A stretch of 5,652 nt of DNA from Vulcanisaeta distributa (GCA_002506645.1 DAXY01000055.1:8262-13913); one strand, 5' to 3'; shown: positions 1-5,555, numbered from the stretch's first letter. Notes: a model not told the origin generated them from the letters alone. Numbers and translations are program-made.

Positions 1-1226
1 GGATTCTCGACCTCCACGAGCTCCCTTTGATGCATTATTCTCTTAACCATGACATCCTTATTACTCATCATGTAATTAAGCACCTCCTGGAAGCCGAGCC
101 CAACCATTAAATCCCTAATTAAGTCCGCAAAGGAGCTTAGGCCGCTCTTGGCGCCCCTGATTGGTTGTGGCGGTAATTCCCTCGGTATATTCTCATAGCC
201 GTAGGCCACGGCTACATCCTCGACTAGATCAACAGCGTGAAGCACATTTAACCTATAAGGCGCGACCCTGACGAGTAGCTCCTCGCCATTGTCAATAACA
301 TCATGCCTAGACATCAATAGGTAGTTTATCACCTCATCCCTGCTCAGGTTAAGGCCTAGGTAATCATTCACGAAGTTAATGGATAGCCTAAACTCGAGTG
401 GGTCCAGTACGGGGGATGTTATACTACCCCATGGCGCGTCTATTTTTACGACCTCAATAGTCCTTGAGGAGCTTCTCTCAAGCAGGTTATACGCCAGAAC
501 CGCCAGTACTGATTTGGCGAGCCTCAGGTCTGTGGACGTCACGTCAATGAGCACGTTCCTCGTCCCCTCAGTAACTTTGAAGTCCTCACTGCCGAGCACT
601 GGTATTATCACGAGGATCCTGCCCTCGGAATCCACGAGTATTGGTGCCCTACCCTCATAAACCGCGTACTTGCCATAGAGCCTACCCTTCTCAGTCCCCT
701 CAATGACCTCGGGGCCGCTCACCTCCCTATCACTACCCAGGGGCCTATACCTAATGTTATCGAGTCTCTCGAGCCTATACGTGAGTGGGGGCCTTACCTT
801 ATCTAGGTCGTAGAATCCAATAGCCATTTTCCTCCTGTCCCTACCGTAGGTTGCGTGGAGCTTCTCTTGAAGCTGAATCATTTGCCTAATGGCCTCATCA
901 CTAAGCCTTAGATCGCGCACAATAGCCATCATTATGTACGGCCTATTTGGGACGTCCTCCGCAATGAGCCTAAAGCCATTATTGACCATGCTGAATTTGG
1001 GTAGCCCAACCTCAATCCTAAACAAGCCCTTTAGGGCCCTGGCAATCCCCTCCACGGAGAATAGGTCCGGCCTGTCGTGGGTGACCTCGAACGTGACCTC
1101 ATCCCCCGAGACTCCCTCAACCTCGCCCTTAAGCCTATTCAATGCCGTAATAAGCTCTTCATCGCCGCTGAAGTACTTACCGAGTAGGTTCTCCAGGTCA
1201 CTTCGCCTGAACGAGATCACGGGCAT
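1..1226 (-). CDS. pheT: Phenylalanyl-tRNA synthetase beta subunit, archaeal type (N-terminal 408 codons, cut by window edge)
   Basis: Beta chain of the cytoplasmic PheRS heterotetramer, which charges tRNA-Phe with phenylalanine. The frame is open from an ATG at 1226 to the left edge and is not complete in the window. The N-terminal B1-like segment (about 1-80) includes FEVTHDRPDLFSVEG at 46-60, a hallmark of archaeal and eukaryotic beta chains. A B3/4 editing-type region follows (about 85-250). The B5 domain (about 272-346) carries APYRLNVLHAVDLVEDVAVA and then YGYENIP. The frame stops at VEVEN, just before the catalytic-like core. There is no N-terminal EMAP-like tRNA-binding (B2) insertion, as expected for the short archaeal form of about 550 residues. 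The start fits the family because MPVISFRR is the usual N-terminus. The upstream neighbour is divergent, so pheS is not immediately upstream; it could lie beyond the left edge. Identity is near certain; the domain limits are estimates. Confidence 0.96.
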   Translation of the reverse strand, partial: MPVISFRRSDLENLLGKYFSGDEELITALNRLKGEVEGVSGDEVTFEVTHDRPDLFSVEGIARALKGLFRIEVGLPKFSMVNNGFRLIAEDVPNRPYIMMAIVRDLRLSDEAIRQMIQLQEKLHATYGRDRRKMAIGFYDLDKVRPPLTYRLERLDNIRYRPLGSDREVSGPEVIEGTEKGRLYGKYAVYEGRAPILVDSEGRILVIIPVLGSEDFKVTEGTRNVLIDVTSTDLRLAKSVLAVLAYNLLERSSSRTIEVVKIDAPWGSITSPVLDPLEFRLSINFVNDYLGLNLSRDEVINYLLMSRHDVIDNGEELLVRVAPYRLNVLHAVDLVEDVAVAYGYENIPRELPPQPIRGAKSGLSSFADLIRDLMVGLGFQEVLNYMMSNKDVMVKRIMHQRELVEVEN

Positions 1227-1248
1227 GCGGCACTACGGAATAGCAAAA

Positions 1249-1270
1249 CCTAATTAAGTATTTTTAAAGC
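1249..1270. promoter_or_regulatory. A/T-rich core promoter region shared by pheT and the PEBP gene
   Basis: The 51-base gap between the two divergent starts contains one A/T-rich tract, reading CTAATTAAGTATTTTTAAAG on the plus strand. On the minus strand it reads as a TATA-like TTTAAAAATACTT about 30-40 bases before the pheT ATG at 1226, predicting a very short leader. On the plus strand the left part lies about 24-30 bases before the candidate PEBP starts at 1278 and 1284. No other TATA-like tract is available in the gap, so both genes probably use this region. Assignment rests on spacing and composition only. Confidence 0.55.
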
Positions 1271-1277
1271 ATGGCTT

Positions 1278-1874
1278 ATGAGTATGAGGCTGGGTCACTT
1301 AGTAATTATTCTCGTGATTGTCGTGGCCGCGGCAATGGCCGTATTAATCACGTTATTGAGTAGGCATGGGCCTCGATACGTAACGATAGGGCTCATAAGG
1401 CTACCAAGTAATTTGCCTAGGATTACCGTAAGCTCCGTATTCAGTAATGGCTCTCAAATACCCACCACCTACACGTGTAATGGGCCTGACTACTCAGTAC
1501 CACTGTACATAAGTCACGTACCCAGCAATGCCAAGTCAATAATGGTTGTTATGGAGGATTTGAACGCGCCAGGAGGAGTTTTCTTACACTGGGTCCTGTA
1601 TGACGTTCCGCCAAACATTACCGAGATACCACAGGGCATCCCGGCTAGTTATTACGTGCCTGGTATTGGTTATCAGGGCATTAACGACTTTGGTAGGGTT
1701 GGTTATGGCGGGCCATGCCCACCCCCAGGTCCTCCGCATGAATACGTGATAGTCGTCCTAGCCCTCGATAGGACGTTACCTTCTTTGAATGAGAGCGACG
1801 CTGTTTTGATAAGGTCTATCAACGCAAGTGATGTTGTTGGTTATGGCATCTTAATTGGGTATTACGGTGGTTAA
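1278..1874 (+). CDS. Membrane-anchored PEBP family protein (YbhB/YbcL, Raf-kinase-inhibitor-like)
   Basis: 198 residues. A hydrophobic segment at about 6-28 (LGHLVIILVIVVAAAMAVLI) looks like an uncleaved signal anchor, placing the domain outside the cell. The PEBP fold follows at about 46-198. Conserved blocks of the bacterial/archaeal branch are TYTCNGPD (64-71), the ligand-site DLNAP (94-98) with H104-W105, and GYGGPCPPPGPPHEY (142-156). D94, H104, P146 and H154 sit where the anion-binding pocket is built in PEBPs. The usual DPDAP is changed to DLNAP. The two family cysteines (C67, C147) are present. Four N-X-S/T sequons (N57, N113, N171, N182) suit an exported archaeal protein. Known members include protease inhibitors such as Sulfolobus SsCEI, but this protein's target cannot be told from sequence. 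ATG 1284 is an alternative start that loses only two residues. The stop overlaps the convergent gene's stop. Confidence 0.9.
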   Translation: MSMRLGHLVIILVIVVAAAMAVLITLLSRHGPRYVTIGLIRLPSNLPRITVSSVFSNGSQIPTTYTCNGPDYSVPLYISHVPSNAKSIMVVMEDLNAPGGVFLHWVLYDVPPNITEIPQGIPASYYVPGIGYQGINDFGRVGYGGPCPPPGPPHEYVIVVLALDRTLPSLNESDAVLIRSINASDVVGYGILIGYYGG

Positions 1875-2548
1875 CCAATTAATTGCTTAATACTTTCCAA
1901 CTTCCTCCTTAACTCCTCATTCTCGGCCCTTAACCTATTATTCTCGCCCACCAATTCATTAACCCTATCCTCCAACTCCTTAACCCTACTTGCCAACTCA
2001 TCCCTCTCCCTCCTTAACCTATTAACCTCCTCGGCACTGGCGCCAGCGCCTCCAGCCGCTATACCAAGCTCCCTGCACTTCTCAGCAACCCTATCGCTCC
2101 TGATCCAGTAGATGACCTGAGTCGATTCCTTGTCCCACTTGAGCTCGCCGGTGTTTAGGTCGAGCTCAAGCGTTGTCGTTATTACGAAGACATCGCCCTT
2201 CTCAAGTTTATACTTGGGAACAACCTCGCTGAAGAACCAATTCCTCATCTCTTCAAACACCTTATCCAATGATTCCTTAAAGCCCCGTGAATTCTTAATG
2301 CTGTTAAATAACTCGGTGGCCTTATCCTCAGGGAATTTAGACCTCAGGCTCCCACTAATGACCCCAAAGAGCAATCTGAAGAAATCAGGCCTTCCCTCCC
2401 TACCGTACTTACCGAATAACCTCGCCGCCGAGGTCTTGCCGGTGACCCAATTAATCTTCAATATATTTCCCTTAACCAATTCCGCCATTGCGCCCCCTCT
2501 TTCAATCTCCTCCTCACTATCCTCCTCCCTCCTCTTTTCACTACTCAT
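1871..2548 (-). CDS. ThermoDBP-like single-stranded DNA-binding protein with C-terminal leucine zipper
   Basis: 225 residues with three visible parts. Residues 1-21 are a charged, mostly acidic tail (EEDSEEEIE at 8-16). Residues 22-155 form a compact domain rich in phenylalanine (45, 56, 57, 61, 72, 81, 90, 98, 105, 106, 121) and in basic residues, with GKYGREGRPDFFRLLFG at 46-62 and PKYKLEKGDVFVITTTLELD at 111-130. After a Gly/Ala linker (162-170), residues 175-224 form a regular coiled coil with L178, L185, L192, L199, L206, L213 and I220 spaced by seven. This matches the description of ThermoDBP (Ttx1576 of Thermoproteus tenax): a unique ssDNA-binding domain with a cleft of phenylalanines flanked by basic residues, dimerised by a leucine zipper, standing in for canonical SSB in Thermoproteales. 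The identification is from recalled architecture and sequence character, not an alignment; a ThermoDBP-related paralogue is the main alternative. The ATG at 2548 sits about 28 bases after a TATA-like box, supporting the long form. ATG 2488 (M21) is a second possible start, preceded by AGAGGGGG. Confidence 0.82.
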   Translation of the reverse strand: MSSEKRREEDSEEEIERGGAMAELVKGNILKINWVTGKTSAARLFGKYGREGRPDFFRLLFGVISGSLRSKFPEDKATELFNSIKNSRGFKESLDKVFEEMRNWFFSEVVPKYKLEKGDVFVITTTLELDLNTGELKWDKESTQVIYWIRSDRVAEKCRELGIAAGGAGASAEEVNRLRRERDELASRVKELEDRVNELVGENNRLRAENEELRRKLESIKQLIG

Positions 2549-2570
2549 ACATTAAATAAATAACTAATTT

Positions 2571-2582
2571 CTAATAAAAACC
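2571..2582 (-). promoter_or_regulatory. TATA-like box of the ThermoDBP-like gene
   Basis: On the minus strand GGTTTTTATTAG lies centred about 28 bases before the A of the ATG at 2548, the spacing expected when transcription starts at or within a few bases of the start codon. There is no convincing Shine-Dalgarno sequence directly before the ATG, which also fits a leaderless message. A second A/T-rich tract on the same strand (about 2604-2613, TTAAATATATT) could drive a longer leader. Confidence 0.55.
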
Positions 2583-2626
2583 TTTCACCACGTATTCATT
2601 AGTAATATATTTAATCCTACACATTC

Positions 2627-2644
2627 ATGCGGTTCATGACGCAT
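2627..2644. promoter_or_regulatory. Inverted repeat in divergent spacer, candidate operator
   Basis: ATGCG (2627-2631) and CGCAT (2640-2644) form a perfect inverted repeat with an 8-base spacer. It overlaps a 9-base-period direct repeat of TTCATG (2624 and 2633). It lies 15-30 bases upstream of the TATA-like box of the HTH-phosphoribosyltransferase gene, a place where a dimeric regulator could act. It is the only G/C-containing structure in an otherwise A/T-rich 142-base spacer. A 5-base arm can occur by chance, so this is only a candidate. Confidence 0.25.
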
Positions 2645-2659
2645 CTTCTACCAATTAAC

Positions 2660-2669
2660 TTTTTAAATA
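2660..2669 (+). promoter_or_regulatory. TATA box of the HTH-phosphoribosyltransferase gene
   Basis: TTTTTAAATA is centred about 26 bases before the ATG at 2691, the expected distance for a leaderless archaeal transcript. No Shine-Dalgarno motif stands in the usual window; the bases before the ATG read GATTAATTAA. It is the clearest TATA box in the window. Confidence 0.7.
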
Positions 2670-2690
2670 ATTGTTTAAAGGATTAATTAA

Positions 2691-3422
2691 ATGCGCGCAG
2701 GCAGGAGACTTGCCAAGGTTGATGAGCAGTTGGAGGCCGTTGAAATGATAAACTTCGCCAAATCACTCTATAACCTATCGTATAGGGAATTATCGCAGGT
2801 GCTGGGTATACCGGAGAGCCTACTCTGTAGGTATGCCAATGGCGATTTACTACCATCATTGGGCACCGTTAGTATGATTAAGGAGAGGTTGAAGCCCATG
2901 CTAGACCTAACCGAGGTTCTGAAGAGGAATGTGGTAATTAAGGATGGCTTTATCGACCTAAACAATGTGCTGTTTAATCCATACATACTCAAACTATATC
3001 AAAGGAGGGTTAAGGAGGTGTTCTCCAACATCCCAATTAATAAGGTACTGACCGCAGCCACCGATGGAATACCACTCTCGGTGATGGCGTCATATGCCCT
3101 AAACGCCAGGCTCGCCATTGCCAAGCAATACAAGGACATCGCCTCGGAGGAATTTTATGAAGCCAGTTACATAGTGGATTCACCACCACGTAGGGTATCT
3201 CTATACCTGCCGAGGCATTTACTTGAGAGGAATGACGAGGTCTTAATAGTTGATGACATCGTGAGGACCGGCAGGACATTAAACGCCCTAATCGAGCTAA
3301 TAAATAATGCCGGGGCTAGGCTTGTCGGTGTTTCGGTATTAATTTCAATGAGTAAGTCCTGGATTGATAAATTGAGGGATAGGAATGTGCGAATCGACGT
3401 AATACTGGACTTGAGTAACTGA
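2691..3422 (+). CDS. GfcR/PyrE-like transcriptional regulator: N-terminal HTH fused to a phosphoribosyltransferase domain
   Basis: 243 residues. An N-terminal helix-turn-helix region (about 15-65) contains LSYRELSQVLGIPESLLCRY and then ANGDLLPS, matching the DNA-binding half of the archaeal 'orotate phosphoribosyltransferase-like' regulators. A type I phosphoribosyltransferase fold follows (about 85-240), with the PRPP-binding signature VLIVDDIVRTGRT at 184-196 including the adjacent acidic pair D188-D189 and the TGRT phosphate loop. The family (COG0856 type) includes haloarchaeal GfcR, which controls sugar catabolism. The PRTase fold is thought to sense PRPP or a nucleotide rather than to make orotidylate, so a true PyrE activity is unlikely. 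Length agrees with HTH-PRTase members. The start is fixed by a TATA box 26 bases upstream. The glycosyltransferase begins 43 bases downstream on the same strand, so the two may be co-expressed. The regulon and ligand cannot be read from this sequence. Confidence 0.88.
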   Translation: MRAGRRLAKVDEQLEAVEMINFAKSLYNLSYRELSQVLGIPESLLCRYANGDLLPSLGTVSMIKERLKPMLDLTEVLKRNVVIKDGFIDLNNVLFNPYILKLYQRRVKEVFSNIPINKVLTAATDGIPLSVMASYALNARLAIAKQYKDIASEEFYEASYIVDSPPRRVSLYLPRHLLERNDEVLIVDDIVRTGRTLNALIELINNAGARLVGVSVLISMSKSWIDKLRDRNVRIDVILDLSN

Positions 3423-3432
3423 GGGGGATAAG

Positions 3433-3440
3433 TTATTAAG
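3433..3440 (+). promoter_or_regulatory. Possible weak TATA box of the glycosyltransferase gene
   Basis: TTATTAAG lies about 26-33 bases before the ATG at 3466, within the 43-base gap after the regulator gene. There is no ribosome-binding motif in the usual position before the ATG; the only purine run, GAGGGGG at 3421-3427, is about 40 bases away. The gene may therefore have its own leaderless start, or be translated from a read-through transcript. The box is weaker than the others in this window. Confidence 0.35.
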
Positions 3441-3465
3441 TTACTGCGGCCATGGCATCACGGCA

Positions 3466-4845
3466 ATGATTAACCCCGAGGTATTGATCATAATAATCTA
3501 CCTCATGGTGACGGTGGCCTCATTCTACCCAATAATGTATCAATTAGCAATAATTGAAAGGGTTAAGGACCCCCATGAACACTCGGTGCGTGGCAATAAT
3601 TTAACGGCGAATGGTAGGGTATTCCTGGTGGTCCCCGTTAAATCCGAGCCGCTGGACCTCGTGGAATCATCGATGAGGAGATTGGCAGGGCTGCAGGGCG
3701 TTAGTACGATTTACGTACTTGATGACTATGACGATAATGCCATAGGCGCCATAAGGGCGTTGGGTAATGGTTACGGCATTAGGGTGATTCATAGGGAGAA
3801 ACCGAGGGGTTATAAGGGCGGTGCCCTGAACCACGTGATCAAAAGGGTTGGGATGAGTGATGATGATGTAATGCTCGTGCTAGACGTAGACTCTGTGGTG
3901 AGTCAGGAAACTATTAATGAGTTGATTAGCCGCATAAACTCCGCAGATGCCGTGGTTCCCCACTGGATTGCCAGTAATGGTAATGATTCATCGCTGGCGC
4001 GTGGGCAGTGGGTTGGTTACCTACTCTTCTTCAGGGTCTTGAGGGCGCTTAGTAGCCTAGTTGGTTGGGTACCAATACTCGGCAGCGGTTCGCTGGTTAG
4101 GGTCGGTGCATTGAGGAGGGTTGGTTACTGGCCTGAGGATGTTCTTGAGGACGTGGAGCTTGGGGTTAGGTTCTTCATTAACGGCCTTAAGGTTGAGTAC
4201 GTCGATCACGCGTTCATAAATGTGGAGGTACCGGTTAATTACAGCGGGTTCCTTAGGCAGCAACTTAGGTGGAGCTTCGGCGTTGGTAGGGTCATTAGGA
4301 GGTACTTCTGGCAAGTCATACGTAGGAGGCACGGCATGGCGGTCATGCTTTACCTGGGGCAATACTTCGCGTACGTCCTTCAACTGGCCTCAATACTCAT
4401 GCTGGCGCTAATTGACGTGGGTGGGCTAGCCATACCGCCGTGGGCGTTCATAGCGTTGCTGATTACGATAGTGCCGCCGTTGGCAACGTACCTATACACC
4501 CTGTTGATGATTGATAAGGAGTATGGTGGTGACCCCCGTAAGGATGCCTTCGCAATTAATAGCGTGAACCTAGCCTTCATAATGGCGCTACCCAGGATAG
4601 CCATTGCCAATCTAATGGGCCTGCTTAATATAGGTAGTATTGAGTGGGTACCAACGCCCAAGGGCTCCCGTAAATGGGCTAAGGAGGGCATTAATTTATT
4701 GCCGGAGCACCTAATGACGGCTTTGGTGATTACGGCATTTGCGGCATCGTTAATTCACATGCACATAATCAACGTATTAATCACGGCGCCCTACCTGGCC
4801 GGCTATGCAAGGGGGTTGTGGAGGATCCTGAATAAGACGCTATGA
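3466..4845 (+). CDS. Membrane glycosyltransferase, family 2 (processive cellulose/hyaluronan-synthase-like)
   Basis: 459 residues. An N-terminal membrane segment (about 5-28) precedes a cytoplasmic GT-A catalytic domain (about 50-285). Visible GT2 signatures are VPVKSEP (56-62), the nucleotide-binding acidic pair D86-D87, KGGALNHV (117-124), the metal-binding DVD at 140-142, the catalytic-base region VLEDVEL (226-232, E228-D229), and QQLRW at 265-269, the QxxRW motif of processive synthases. At least three further membrane segments follow (about 293-317, 323-346, 365-388, 414-446), with the EWVPTPKG loop at 393-400 typical of this group. It probably transfers a sugar from a nucleotide donor to a surface or exported polysaccharide at the cell membrane. 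Donor and product are unknown, and a glycolipid acceptor is possible. The stop overlaps the convergent uracil-DNA glycosylase gene. No other polysaccharide genes are visible nearby. Confidence 0.9.
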   Translation: MINPEVLIIIIYLMVTVASFYPIMYQLAIIERVKDPHEHSVRGNNLTANGRVFLVVPVKSEPLDLVESSMRRLAGLQGVSTIYVLDDYDDNAIGAIRALGNGYGIRVIHREKPRGYKGGALNHVIKRVGMSDDDVMLVLDVDSVVSQETINELISRINSADAVVPHWIASNGNDSSLARGQWVGYLLFFRVLRALSSLVGWVPILGSGSLVRVGALRRVGYWPEDVLEDVELGVRFFINGLKVEYVDHAFINVEVPVNYSGFLRQQLRWSFGVGRVIRRYFWQVIRRRHGMAVMLYLGQYFAYVLQLASILMLALIDVGGLAIPPWAFIALLITIVPPLATYLYTLLMIDKEYGGDPRKDAFAINSVNLAFIMALPRIAIANLMGLLNIGSIEWVPTPKGSRKWAKEGINLLPEHLMTALVITAFAASLIHMHIINVLITAPYLAGYARGLWRILNKTL

Positions 4846-5490
4846 GAGGTAGTCGAGGATCCCACCTCCACCACCCTTATCGATTAATGCCCTAATCTTC
4901 CTCAAATCCTCCTCAATGATGGCCCTCAGTCTCGGGTTATACAGCGCAGCGGCTGGGTGGTATGTTGGGAGGACCTTAACGTTTAGGTCACCAAACCTGG
5001 CACTAAACACCTTACCCCTAATACTGCTTATATTAGATACGGACTTCTCGGGGTAGCCAGCCATGGTCAGAACCTCCCTCGCGCTATGCCTCCCCAGGCA
5101 CACAATTACCCGAGGCCTTATCATCAATATTTGGGTAATTAGGTACGGCCTACACGCCTCAATCTCATCAGGTTCAGGATCCCTATTGTTAGGGGGCCTG
5201 CACTTAACAACGTTCGTTATGTAAACATCCTCCCTCCTAATACCCACGTTATTTAGTAATTTCGTTAACAACTGCCCGGCTGCACCGACGAAGGGCCTAC
5301 CCTCCTCATCCTCCTTCTCGCCTGGTGCCTCGCCAATAATCATGACATTGGCATTTAAAGGCCCCTCCCCAGGCACGACCCTCCTCCTCGATGAGTATAA
5401 TCTACACTTCGTGCACCCCAGCATTAAATTAATCAATTCATCGTAACTTGCCACATTTATCCTAAGCTTAACAATGTCCATGCGAACCAC
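4840..5490 (-). CDS. Family 4 uracil-DNA glycosylase with [4Fe-4S] cluster
   Basis: 216 residues. The enzyme removes uracil from DNA, arising from cytosine deamination (frequent at high temperature) or dUTP incorporation, and starts base-excision repair. Family-4 hallmarks are complete: cluster cysteines C26 and C29 (CTKC), C97 (NVVKCRPP) and C113; motif 1 GEAPGEKED (53-61); uracil-stacking F67 in GRPFVG; N93; and motif 2 HPAA (178-181). After the fold, a run of five glycines (206-210) leads to the C-terminal tail ILDYLS, which resembles a degenerate PCNA-interaction peptide. The longest reading starts with GTG at 5490, about 26 bases after a TATA-like tract; ATG 5481 gives a protein three residues shorter and is equally plausible. 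Transcribed toward the glycosyltransferase gene, sharing 6 bases at the stops. Confidence 0.95.
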   Translation of the reverse strand: MVRMDIVKLRINVASYDELINLMLGCTKCRLYSSRRRVVPGEGPLNANVMIIGEAPGEKEDEEGRPFVGAAGQLLTKLLNNVGIRREDVYITNVVKCRPPNNRDPEPDEIEACRPYLITQILMIRPRVIVCLGRHSAREVLTMAGYPEKSVSNISSIRGKVFSARFGDLNVKVLPTYHPAAALYNPRLRAIIEEDLRKIRALIDKGGGGGILDYLS

Positions 5491-5510
5491 TTTGTGAGTA
5501 AGGCGGGAGG

Positions 5511-5524
5511 AATTTTTATTTTTA
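5511..5524 (-). promoter_or_regulatory. TATA-like box of the uracil-DNA glycosylase gene
   Basis: The minus strand reads CTAAAAATAAAAATT here, centred about 27 bases before GTG 5490 and about 36 before ATG 5481. With GTG the message would be leaderless; with ATG it would have a leader of about 9 bases. The spacer back to the preceding minus-strand gene (ending at 5556) is 65 bases, enough for an independent promoter. Confidence 0.5.
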
Positions 5525-5555
5525 GTCGCGCTTATTTATTGCTGATTATGATTCC

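Noticed and set aside
379..1257. Two plus-strand open frames (379-660 and 889-1257) opposite pheT
   Set aside because: They are Ser/Leu-rich antisense frames of a strongly recognisable PheRS beta sequence, with no motifs of their own.
2130..2555. A 141-codon plus-strand frame opposite the ThermoDBP-like gene
   Set aside because: It is Ser/Leu/Pro-rich low-complexity sequence antisense to a domain-plus-zipper protein with clear structure and a well-placed promoter.
2768..3279. Minus-strand frames at 2768-2992 and 3037-3279
   Set aside because: They are shadows of the HTH-phosphoribosyltransferase gene, whose PRPP motif and HTH are unambiguous.
2691..3422. Annotation as orotate phosphoribosyltransferase (pyrE)
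   Set aside because: The N-terminal HTH and overall layout match the regulator branch; the PRPP motif alone does not show orotate activity.
3855..3870. TGATGA-like bases reminiscent of a C/D-box RNA
   Set aside because: They encode the Asp-rich part of the glycosyltransferase just before DVD; no D box (CTGA) at suitable spacing or closing stem is visible.
4057..4691. Frames within the glycosyltransferase gene (4057-4383 minus, 4220-4411 plus, 4380-4691 minus)
   Set aside because: They overlap the catalytic and membrane part of a clear GT2 protein, carry no recognisable features and lack plausible promoters.
5508..5525. A T-rich run (TTTTTATTTTTAG) on the plus strand that could be an archaeal terminator
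   Set aside because: No plus-strand gene precedes it; read on the minus strand it is a TATA-like box well placed for the uracil-DNA glycosylase.
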